Shown here piece after piece: positions 29,230 to 40,826 of a stretch of 64,000 nucleotides of DNA. A program made the position numbers and the translations under genes. Below the pieces are notes generated by a model. That model had not been told where the DNA came from. It did not search any database and saw nothing but the letters and a program-made list of their open reading frames with translations. The stretch is from contig OY726559.1 of assembly GCA_963383645.1 (NCBI GenBank), positions 120,427,405 to 120,491,404 of the forward strand, written 5' to 3'. The stretch is from Muscardinus avellanarius (Eukaryota > Chordata > Mammalia > Rodentia > Gliridae). Numbering within the stretch: the first letter of the stretch is position 1; each line of letters begins with the position of its first letter.

Positions 29230-29794
29230 GTGCGACCCGGAGTGGGGGGGGCGGCCGGGGAGCCCTCGAGGCCCGGGCCAGCCCGGCTACGGGGTGCGAG
29301 AGGCTCAGCGCCCGCTACGGGGGCCCGGACGGCGGGAGGCGCAGGCTCGCGCGGGTCGTGCGGAGAGGGCGCCTTCCTACGCACGGGCGGGATGGGGAAA
29401 CTGAGGCACGGGTGGGCCGGCGGGAAGGCCGCCAGGGTGGCTGTGGCCGCAAAGAGCACAGGCTCCTCCCTGGGCGGCGGTCGATAGCGACCGGACTTTT
29501 TGCCGGAGCCGAGCCCCCGCTGCCCTGTCCCGGCCCTGCTGTCACCCGGGAGCAGCGCTGCCTTCGCCCTCTCTCTCGGTCTCGGTTCAGCTTGAGAGTT
29601 GAAATCTCTTAGTTCACCTATTCGGAGGAGTAATGTGCCCTCCAACTATCCTTCTTTTTCTCCTATATCCTGTATATGCTCACACACTTCTTGTGACGGA
29701 CCCTGCTGCTTTCGCTGGTTTTTTTAACAGGCCTCGTCATTGTCAAATCTCTTATTTTCTCTGCTCCAAATTGTGCTCCCCACCCCACTCATAG

Positions 29795-29831
<37 letters not shown>

Positions 29832-32800
29832 CGCGCCATGGAACCCAGAGGCCTTCTACCTCCGAGCTACACCCCCAGCCCAATTTTTTATTCGTTATTT
29901 TGAAACAGGGTCTCACTAAGTTGTGGAGAGCTTCATTAAGTAGCTGAGGCAGGCTGTGAACCTGCGATCCTCCTGTCTCAGCCTCCCGAATGCTGGGATT
30001 ACAAGCAAGGGCCACCACGCCCAGCTCTATAGGCTCCTTTATTTTTTATTTATTTTTTTGTGTGTATGTGTGTGTTCCTGAGGATGGAACCCAGGGCCAT
30101 TCTACCTCTGAACTACACCCCCAGCCCTCTTTTTTATTCTTTATTTTGAAACAGGGTCTCACTAAGTAGCTGAGGCCGACTGCGAACTTGTAATCCTCCT
30201 GTCTCAGCCTCCCAAGTCCTGGGATTACAAGCATGCGCCACCACGCCCAACTGGCTCCTTTTTATCCCTTAGGTCTTTCTCTTTCTCTGGCTTGGAGGAC
30301 CAACATGAGATAGGGGCACTAAGAGAAGGAAAGGAAAGCCCATTCTCTTCCTTTCCTTTCCTTTCCTTTTCTTGTACTACCACCAAACTACACCCCCAGT
30401 CCTATTTTATTTTTTGTTTTGAAATAGGATCTCACTAGGTTGCTGAGAGTCTTGCTACTTGCTGAGGCTGTACTCAAACCAGTGATCCTCCTGTCTCAGC
30501 CTCCACTAGTCCTGGCTTTTTATTTTTTGTTATTGTTGTTTGTTTTGTTTTGCAGTACTGGGGATGGAATCCAGAATCATTTTACCTCCGAGCTACACCC
30601 CCAGCCCCATTTGTTATTCTCCCCCCCTCCTTTTTTTTTGAGGTACTGGATGGAGGTGGAACCCAGGGACATTGTACCTCCAAGCTACACCCACGGCCCT
30701 ATTTTTTATTCTTTATTTTGAAACTGAGTCTCACTGATTTGCAAAGGGCCTCACTAAGTAGCTGAGGCTGTCCGCAAATCGCGACCCTCCAGTCTCAGCC
30801 TCCCAAATATTGGGATTACAAGCATGTGCCACCACACCCAGCTTATTCTCTACTTTTGAAACAGGATCTCACTAAGTTGTAGAGGGGTAGCTGAGGCTGG
30901 CTGTGAACCTGTAATCCTCCTGTCTCAGCCTCCCAAGTACTGGGATTACAAGCTTGTGCTACCACACCCGGCCTTACTTCTTATATTGAAACAGAGCCTA
31001 AGTTTCTGAAGGTTTCACTAAGTTGCCAAGGCTGGCCTTGAACCTGGGATCATCCTATTTCAGCCTCCCAAGTCCTGGGGTTACAGGCATGCACCACCAT
31101 GCATGGCCAGCTCCATTCTTGTCTTTTGGAAGACAGTTTGAGGGGGAGGGTGGGGGGTCTCCACAGTAACTTGTCTGCCCTCTGTCTCCTCCAGGGCTGC
31201 CCAGTATGCTTGTTCCCTTCTTGGCCACGCACTGCAGAGACATGGGGCCAGTCCTGAGTTACAGAAACAGATCCGACAACTGGAGAGTCATCTGAGCCTT
31301 GGAAGAAAGCGTAAGTAACTACACTTTTCTTTCTTGCTTGCTTTCTTGCTTTCTTTCTTTTTTGCATCTGGGGATGGTACCCAGGGGCATTTGACCTCTG
31401 AGCTACACCCCCTGCCCAATTTTTTATTCTTTATTTTGAAACAGGGTTTCACTGAGTTGCAGAGGGCCTCACTAAGTAGCTGAGGCTGTTCATGAACCAC
31501 AATCCTCCTGTCTCAGTCTCCCAAATGCCGGGATTACAGGCGTACGCCACCACGCCCAGCTGTAACTACACTTTTCTGTCACCCCAACTCTTCTTCCACC
31601 ACCGGATATTCTCCCACTGCCCCTCTCTCCTGCCTTTTCCCCTCCCTCCCAGTTCTTCTCTTCACTTGGCTCTGACTTATCGTCTGCATGCCTCCAATAC
31701 AGAGAAGAGAGCAGGTATCAGGAAGCAATGCCTGATGGAGGAAAATGGGGCAAATTTGAGAAAACTAAACCGGGACAAAAATTAAAATTTGGAAAATGAA
31801 TAAACTGTTTTTGTTTTTTGTTTCCTTCATTGTCGTTACTCTCGCTTGCTTTGTTTTCACGCTCTTGCTTTCTCTCTCCTTTGTGTGTCCTACGCTCTTC
31901 CTCTTTGCTTTCAAATCCTTGCTTTCCCTTGCTAATCTCCACAAGTTCTACGCCTGGGAAACTCAGCAGATGCCCTTGAATCAGCCAAAAGAGCTGTGCA
32001 CCTATCAGACGTTGTCCTGAGATTCTGCATCACTGTTAGCCACCTCAATCGAGCCTTGTACTTCGCCTGTGACAATGTCCTCTGGGCTGGAAAGTCTGGA
32101 TTAGCTCCCCGTGTGGATCAGGAGAAGTGGGCCCAGCGTTCGTTCAGGTTTGTTATTCTTTTAGCCTTCAAGACCCTGTGCTGCCTCCATACTGCATAGC
32201 TTGCCTTTTATGAGAAAAAGATCTCTCACAGTCTTCCCAGAGTATATAATCAGCCCTTCATATCCATGGATTATGGGTTGCATATCTGCAAATTCAACTA
32301 GGCCCAGTTTGAAAACATTAGGAAAAAAATTGCATCTTAACAGACTTTTGTTTTCATGTTATTCTTTATTTTATTTATTTAGTATTTTTGAGGTGCTGAG
32401 GGTGGAACCCAGGGGCTTTTCTACTTCCAGGATATACTCCCAGACCTATTTTATATTTTATTTGGAAACAGGGTCTCAATAAATTGATGAGAACCTCACT
32501 AAGTAGCTGAGGCTGGCTTCGAACCTGCACGATCCTCCTGTCTCAGCCTCCCAAGTGCTGGGATTACAAGCATGCACCACCACACCCAACTTATTCTTTA
32601 TTTTATTTTATTTTTTTGTGGGTCTAGAACCCAGGGGCATTCGACCTCTGAGCTACACCGACCTCTGAGCTACACCCCCTGCCCTAATTTTTATTCTTTA
32701 GTTTGAAACAGGGTCTCACTAAGTTGCAGAGGGCCTCACTAAGTAGCTGAGGCTTTCTGCAAACCGTGATCCTCTGGTCTCAGCCTCCCAAATGCTGGGA

Positions 32801-34880
32801 TTACAAGAGTGCACCACCACGCCCGGCTCATGTTATTCTTTTTTTTTTTTTTTTTTTTTTTTTGGGTGGTACTGGGGTTCCTGGAAGCCCTTCTACCTCC
32901 GGGCTACACTCCCAGATCTATTTTTATATTTTTTTATTTGGAAACAAGGTCTCCTAAGCCAGCTCACGTGGCTGGCTTCGAACCTGTGCGATCCTCCTGT
33001 CTCAGCCTCCCAAGCATGGGGATTACAAGCATGTGCCACCACGCCCAGGTCATGTTGTTCTTTAAACAGTACAGTATATTAGGTATTATTATAAGTGAAA
33101 TGATTTAAAGTATCAGCCAGGCATGGTGGTGCGCACTTGCAATCCCCGTGCTTGGGAGGCTGAGACAGGAGGTTCGCACTGTTTTGAAGCTAGCCTCAGC
33201 TACTTAGTGAGGCTCTCAGCAACTTAGTGAGACCCTGTTTCCAAATAAAATATAAAAAAGGTCTGGGAGTATAACCCGGAGGTAGAAAGCCTCTGGGTTC
33301 CATCCCTAGTACCACAAAATAAATAAATAAATAAATAAACAAACAAACAAACCAAAGCCAGCCTCAGCTACTTAGTGAGGCTTTCAGCAACTTAGCAAGA
33401 CCCTATTTCCAAATAAAATATAAAAAGGTCTGGGAGTATAACCCGGAGGTAGAAAGCCTCTGGGTTCCATCCCTAGTACCACCAGAAAAAATAAAAAATA
33501 AAATATGAGAGGGCCTGATGTTGTGGCATACGCTTGTAATCTCAGTATTCGGGAGGTTGAGACGGGAGGATCACAGTTCACGGACAGCATCAGCTATTTA
33601 ATGAGGCCCTTTGCAACTCAGTGAGACCCTATTTCAAAATAAAGAATAAAAAAATAGAGCTGGGGGTTTGGCTTGGAGGTAGAATGTCCCTGGGTTCCAT
33701 CCCCAGTACTGCAAAAAACAGATCAAGTATATGAGAAAGCCAGGCATGGTGGCACATTTGTAATCCAAGCATTTGGGAGGCTCAGACAGGAGAATCGTGG
33801 TTCATGATTCATAGTCAGCCTCAGCTACTTAGTGAGGCCCTTTGCAACTCAGTGAGAGCCTGTTTCAAAAAATAAAGAATAAGCCAGGGGTAGTGGCTCA
33901 CACTTGTAATCCCAGCATTTGGAAGGCTGAGACCAGAGGATCATGGTTTGCAGACAGCTTCAACTACTTAGTGAGGCCCCCTGCAACTTAGTGAGACCCT
34001 GTTTCAGAATAAAAAATAAAAAATAGGGTGAGGATGTAGGTTGGAAGTTAAGTGCCCCTGGGTTACATCCCCAGTACCGCAAAAAAAAAATAAATTAATT
34101 AAAAAATATATATATATGTATGTATGTATGTATATAAGAGGATGTGTATAGGTTATTTTTGAATATAAGAGACTTAAGCATCTGTGAATTTTGGTAGGAT
34201 TTGGGTATCTAAGGGTGGGGGGGTCCTAGAACTAATCCATTATGGATACCAAGGGACAACTGTATAGGTCTTCGGATTACAAATGTGTGCCCCCACGCCC
34301 GGCACAACTGTATAAAAACTGCATATGTCTTAGTCACTTGGTTCTCAATCTTCATTTAGATCATAAACTATCAGAGAATAATGGATGGAGGAAGATGGAA
34401 GACAGATGCTCTTCCATGATGAGTGACTACGATTGGGCAAGATAAAATATATTACTTTATTTCTGCTTTGGTCTAACACAGGTAGTCCTCCCACACTACC
34501 TGCTTGTTCATTAATTCCAATGCATTCTATTCTTTTTAAGAGACAAGATGTCAGCTGGGCATAGGGATGCATACCTGTAATCATACTACTTAGAAGGATT
34601 ACAGGTTCAAGGATAGCCTCAGCAAGTTTGCAAGGCCCTCAACAATTTAATGAGACCCTGTTTCAAAATATAAAATAAAGCTGGACATGGTGGCACACGC
34701 TTGTAATCCCAGTACTTGGGAGGCTGAGACAAGAGGATCGGGGTTCGCAGCCAGCCTCAGCTGCTTAGTGAGGCCATCCACAATTTAGTGAGACCCTGTT
34801 TTAAAATAAAAATAAAAAATCAGGCTGGCAGTGTAGTTCAGTGGTAGAATGCCCCTGGACTCAATCTCTATTACCACAAA

Positions 34881-34923
<43 letters not shown>

Positions 34924-34975
34924 ATAGGGATGGGGATGAAGCTTGAGGTAGAACACCCCTGGGTTCCATCCTCAC

Positions 34976-35026
<51 letters not shown>

Positions 35027-38000
35027 ATACGGGGTGTTACTGTGTTGCCTAGGCCAATCCTGATCTCCAGGGCTTAAGTGATCCTCAGCTTCTGAAGTAG
35101 CTGGGACTATAGACATGCACCCTGTGTTCAACTTTTCCAAAATTATTTATTAGGTACTTACTATGGGCCCACGGATGAGCAAATAGCCAAACACATATAA
35201 TGCCTTTCCCCATGAGGCTTGCAATTTACTGGGAGAGTCAGGTGTGTGTGTATGTGTGGTGCTAGGGGTTGAACCCAGGAGCATTCTACCTCCAAGCTAC
35301 AACCCCAGCCCTAGTTATTTTTATTCTGAAACTAGATTGATAAGTGTCTCACTACTTACTGAGGCTGTCCTCCAACCTGCAGTACTCCTGTCTTAGCCTC
35401 TCAAATCCTGGGATTACAGGCTTGTGCCACCACTCCTGGCGAGTCAGATATTAAAACAACCACTCCGCATATATTTATGGAAAAGTATAAAGTATTATGA
35501 AAGACTATGACAAGAGGAGCCAATTTAGATTGAACGATCATGGAAGAACTTTCAGAAAGTAATATTTTAGTTCAGACCTGAAGTCCGAGTACTATCTAGA
35601 CAAAACATACTCACAGAAAAGACCTTCCTAACATGTCAGTGTGATGAATGTGACCGGTACAGGCACAAGACTGAATTTGAGAAACAGGAGCCAGATCATT
35701 TATATAGAGCCTTTTATACAGTGGTGAGATTCTCTGTTGTTTAAATTTGATCCCAAGTAAAGTGGGACATTATTGAAGGGTACTAAGCAGGGAGATGACA
35801 TGATTGGAGTTGTATTTTTCTTTTTGGTCAGTGCTTGGGATTGAACCCAGGACTTCATGCATGCTAGGCACCTGCTCTACATCTAAGCTAAATCCCTGGC
35901 CCTCAGATTGCTGGGATGTGGAAAATGGATTACAGTGGAGCAAGAGAGGAGGAGATGCCCTAATATGGGCAAGAGATGATGTTGGCTTGAACTAGCGGCG
36001 TAGAGTAAATATGATTCGGGAGTAAAATTCTTCCTGTCACACTTGGCCTTCTGTAGTCACTGGTTCCCATGTGCCGATTCAACCAAACACACATCGAAAA
36101 TATTAGGAAAAAATGCATCTGTATTGAACGCGTTTATACTTTTTCCTTGTCATTATTATTGCTACTAATACTATTGTTAATTTTGTATGTGTGGTACTGG
36201 GGTTTGAACCCAGGGGTGTTCTATTCTCAGCTCAATTTTTTATTTTGAAACAGGGTCTAAGTTGCTGAGGCCGTCCTCAAACCTGCGATCTTTCTGTGTC
36301 AGCCTCCCAAGTACCGGGATCGCAGACATTCACCATCTTGTCATTCATTAAATAATACAGTGTACAACTATTTGTATAACATTTACATAGCATACATAGT
36401 ATGATGAATTCAGAGATGATTTAAAGAAGCCGGACATGCTGGCGCACTCTTGTAATCCCAGCATTTGGGAGGCTGAGACAGGAGGATCGCAGTTGTTGTT
36501 TTTGTTTGTTTGTTTTTTGTGGTACTGGGGATGGAACCCAGGGGCATTCTACCTCCGAGATACACCCTCGGCCCTATTTTTTATTCTTTATTTTGAAACA
36601 GGATCTCACTGAGTTTCAGATGGCCTAAGTAGCTGAGGCTGTCTGCAAACCCAGATCCTCCTGTCTCAGCCTCCCAAGTACTGGGATTACAAGCGTGCGC
36701 CACCACGCCCAGCTCTGCTTTGTTTTCCCCTTCATCTTTCTCAGTGAGTCATAATTACAACATGGTTTATGATGCATGAGGGGTGGGAATTAGAGGTATG
36801 GCTCAAGTGGTATGGAAAAACAACTCATTAAATATAATATATAATAATATGTGTATAATATATATAATATAACATAATGTAATATATAACATATATTATG
36901 GGGATTGAACTCAGGGGAGTTCTACCTCTGAGCTACCCCCAGACTTTTTTACTTTGAAACAGGGTTTCACTAAGTGGCTGAGGCTAGCCTCGACCCCATG
37001 ATCCTACTGTCTCAGCCTCCCAAGAACTGAGATTACAGTTGTGTACCACAACACCCCGCTTTTGTATCTGGTCATTTTACTCAACAAATACTTATTGAGC
37101 TCATCCTATATGACAGGCAGTGATCTAGACACAGGGATATAGTGGTTAAAAATAAACAAGGTCCTCGTTCCAAGGGAATTCACATTGTAATGAGAAGAGA
37201 CAAATAAACAATAAATAAGAAAAATATCGGATAGTAGCAAGTATTATACAAGAAAATTTAATAATAGGGTCGTGTAAAGCCAGGTGTGGTGGTGCACACT
37301 TGTGATCCCAGTACTTGGGAGGCTGAGACAGGAGGATCGCAGGTTCCAGGACAGCCTCAGCAAGTAGTGAGATTCTCATCAATCTAACAAAACCCTGTTT
37401 CAAAATAAAAATAAAATAGGGCTCTGGGTGTGGCTTAAAGGTAGAACGCCCGTGGCTCAATCCCCAGTACCACAAAAGATGAAAAGAAAGAAAGAAAAGG
37501 AAGGGGGGTCATGTAGTAGAGAGTAAACGGCTCACTGCTTTAGGTTTGGGGGTCACTAAAGGCCTCTCTGAAGAGGTGACATTTAAGCTCAGACCGAAAG
37601 AGCAAGGAAGAGGCAGCTATGTGAAGGTTTTGGAGAGAAGAGTCCAAGTGGCGGGGCCAGTAGTACAAGATCACCAAGGCGAGAACAAGCTTGCTGGGAT
37701 AAAAACAGACAGAAACCCATGTGGCGGAGAGAAAGAGTGGGGCTGGAAGGGAGGCATGGCTGGAGTGGTTGGAGAAGCAGCTCACTTGAAGAGTCTATAT
37801 GAGCGATAGATTTTGCTTGGGGATTAAACCCAGGGGAGCTCTACCCCGACCCACATGGTGTGAAGTCTGTGAGCCTGTCCAAGGTATCTAGATTTTACTC
37901 TGTGATAGGAAGGAAACCATGGGGAGTTTTCAAAACAGGAGTAGTGATGTGATTAACATTTATGATGGCTACTTTATGAAATTAAATTTTGGGGGGTGGA

Positions 38001-39154
38001 GGCAAGACTGGCTCCAGAGAGACTAGTTAGAAGACTAAGGCAGTAGTCCAAGCAAGATCTGAGGGTGATTTAGACAGTGGTGGTGGAAAGTGATGGAAAT
38101 GTTGTTGGACTTGAAATAGGTTTTTTTGTTTGTTTGTTTGTTTTGTTTTGTTTTTTGTTTTGGTGGTACTGGGTCTCCTGGAAACCCTTCTACATCCAGG
38201 CTACACTCCCAGACCTATTTTTATATTTTTATTTGGAAACAGGGTCTCTTAAGCCAGCAGGGGTGGCTTTGAACCTACGCGATCCTCCTGTCTCTACCTC
38301 CCAAGCACGGGGATTACAAGTGTGCACCACCACGCCCGGCTTGAAATAGGTTTTGAAAGTTGGACAATTTATTGAGTACAGACTACTGTTGTCAGAGTAG
38401 ACTAAAAATAAAAAAACAGTTTGTGCTTAAGGAATTTATAACCTAGCCAGCCTGTAATCCCAGCTAATTGGAAAGGGGAGACAGGAAGATATCAAGTTTG
38501 GGGACAACCTTAGCAACTTAGTGAGACTCTTTTTCAAAATAAAAAATAATCTATGCCGGGTGTGGTGGCACACGCTTGTAATTCCAGCATTCGGAAGGCT
38601 GAGACCAGAGGATCGCGGTTTGCAGACAGCCTCAGCTACTTAGTGAGGCCCTGTGCAACTCAGTGAGACCCAGTTTCAAAATAAAGAATAAAAAATAGGG
38701 CAGTGGGTGCAGCTTGGAGGTCAAATGCCCCTGGGTTCCATCCCCAGACCCGCATTTGGGAGGCTGAGACAGGAGGATCGCGGTTTGCAGACAGCCTCAG
38801 CTACTTAGTGAGGTCCTCCGTAACTTAGTGAGACCCTGTTTCAAAAATAAAGACTAAAGCCGGGCGTGGTGGCGCACGCTTGTAATCCCAGCATTCGGGA
38901 GGCTGAGATCGGAGGATCGCGGTTCGTGGACAACCTCAGCTACCTAGTGAGGCTCTCTGCAATTCAGTGAGACCCGATTTCAAAATAAAGAATAAAAAAT
39001 AGGGCAGGGGGTGTAGCTCAGAGGTCGAATGCCCCTGGGTTCCACCCCCAGACCCGCAAAAAAAATAAAAAAAAATAAAATAAAGACTAAAAAACAGGGC
39101 AGGGGATGTGGCTCGGAGGTCGAATTCCCCTGGGTTCCATCCCCAGACCCGCAA

Positions 39155-39194
<40 letters not shown>

Positions 39195-40766
39195 GTAATC
39201 TAGGTGTGATGGCCCATACCTCTAGTCCCAGTACTTGGGAGGCTGAGGCAGGAGAATCACAGGTTCAAGGCTAACCATGGCAACTAACAAGGCCATCTAC
39301 AAATTACTGAGACCCTGTTTCAAAATAAAACAGTAAAATAGGGCTGGGGGGTGTAGTCAGAGGTAGAATGCCCTGGGTTCCATTCCTACTACCACAAATA
39401 AATAATCCAAACAGACAAATAAATAAATGAACAAAATGGGTGGTGTTGACCAGAGGTACAGAGATTCACTCTAAGCCGGGCGTGGTGGCGCACGCTTGTA
39501 ATCCCTGAGCTTGGGAGACAGAGACAGGAGGATCGCGCAGGTTCGAAGCCAGCCGCGCTGGCTTAAGAGACCCTGTTTCCAAAAATAAAAAAAGTATAAA
39601 ATAGGACTGGGAGTGTAGCCCGGAGGTAGAAGGGCTTCCAGGAACCCCAGTACCACAACAAACAAACAAAACAACAACAACTAAAAAAAACAGAGATTCA
39701 CTCTCCAGTACCACAAAAATAAGTAAATAAAAATAAAGAATTTATAACCTGACACTTTTGGCAGTTATTAAAAGCTGTGGGCCTTTTAAAACTTTTTTTT
39801 TCTAGACAGACATAGTGGTGCACGACTGTAATCCCAGTACTTGGGAGACTGAGGCAGGAGCACCGCGGAGTCGAGGACAGCCTCAGCAACATAGCAAGAC
39901 TTAGGAATTTAGCAATGCTGTGGTTTTTTTGTTTTGTTCCATTTTGATTTTTTGTGGTACTGGGGATTAAACCCAGGGCATTCTACCTCTGAGCTATACT
40001 CCCTGCCCTGTTTTTTATTCTTTATTTTGAAACAGGGTCTTACGAAGTTGGGGAGGGCCTCAGTAAGTAGCTGAGGCTGGCTGTGAACCTTTAATCTTCC
40101 TGTTTCAGTCTCCTACACCTGGCTCAAGACCATCTTTTAAAACTAAAACAGAGTTGGGCACGGTGGTGCACCCTTGTAATCCCAGCGTTTGGGAGACTGA
40201 GACAGGAGGATTGCGGTTCGTGGACAGCCTCAGCTACTTAGGCCCTCTGCAACTCAGTGAGACTAGGTTTCAAAATAAAGAATAAAAAGTAGGGCAGGGG
40301 ATGTAGCTTGGAGGTAGAATGCCCCTGGGTTCCATCCCCAGTACTGCAAAAACAAAACAAAACAAAACAAAAAACAAATTTGAGAGCCGGGGCGCGTGTT
40401 TGTAATCCCAGTATTCAGGAGGCTGAGACAGGAGGATCGCAGTTTGAAGCCAGCTTCTGCTACTTAGTGAGGCCCTCTGCAACTCAGTGAGACCCTGTTT
40501 CAATATAAAGAATAAAAAGTAGGGCTGGGGATAGAGCTCAGAGATAGATGCCCCTGGGTTCCATTCCCAGTACCACACACAAAAATAACAAGTTTGCATT
40601 ATTATGGGTCAAACACCCAGAACTATTTTTTATACTTTATTTGGAAACAGGGTCCAAGTTGCTGAGAGCCTCACTAAATAGCTGAGGCTGGCTTTGAACC
40701 TGTGTGATCCTCTTGTCTCAGCCTCCCAAGCACTGGGATTACAAGCGTGCGCCACCATGCCTGGGT

Positions 40767-40826
<60 letters not shown>

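Larger units (their letters stand above)
32251..34262. mobile_element. Tigger/MER2-like DNA transposon fossil, split by SINEs
   Basis: The left end CAGCCCTTCATATCCATGG (32251) and the right end GGATACCAAGGGACAACTG (to 34262) are imperfect inverted copies. Internal pieces at 32251-32353, 33064-33113 (ACAGTATATTAGGTATTATT) and 34131-34262 match what I remember of non-autonomous Tigger (MER2-type) elements. About eight SINE copies separate the pieces. Confidence 0.65.

Noticed and set aside
29193..29645. Minus-strand open frame of 150 codons
   Set aside because: Composition-driven frame in the CpG island, rich in Arg, Pro and Gly, overlapping PEX11B exon 1. No domain or splice support.
34785..35140. 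Frames of Cys-Val or Leu-Phe-Ile-Tyr repeats at microsatellites
   Set aside because: Translations of (CA)n and (AAAT)n tracts, as at many other sites in the window.
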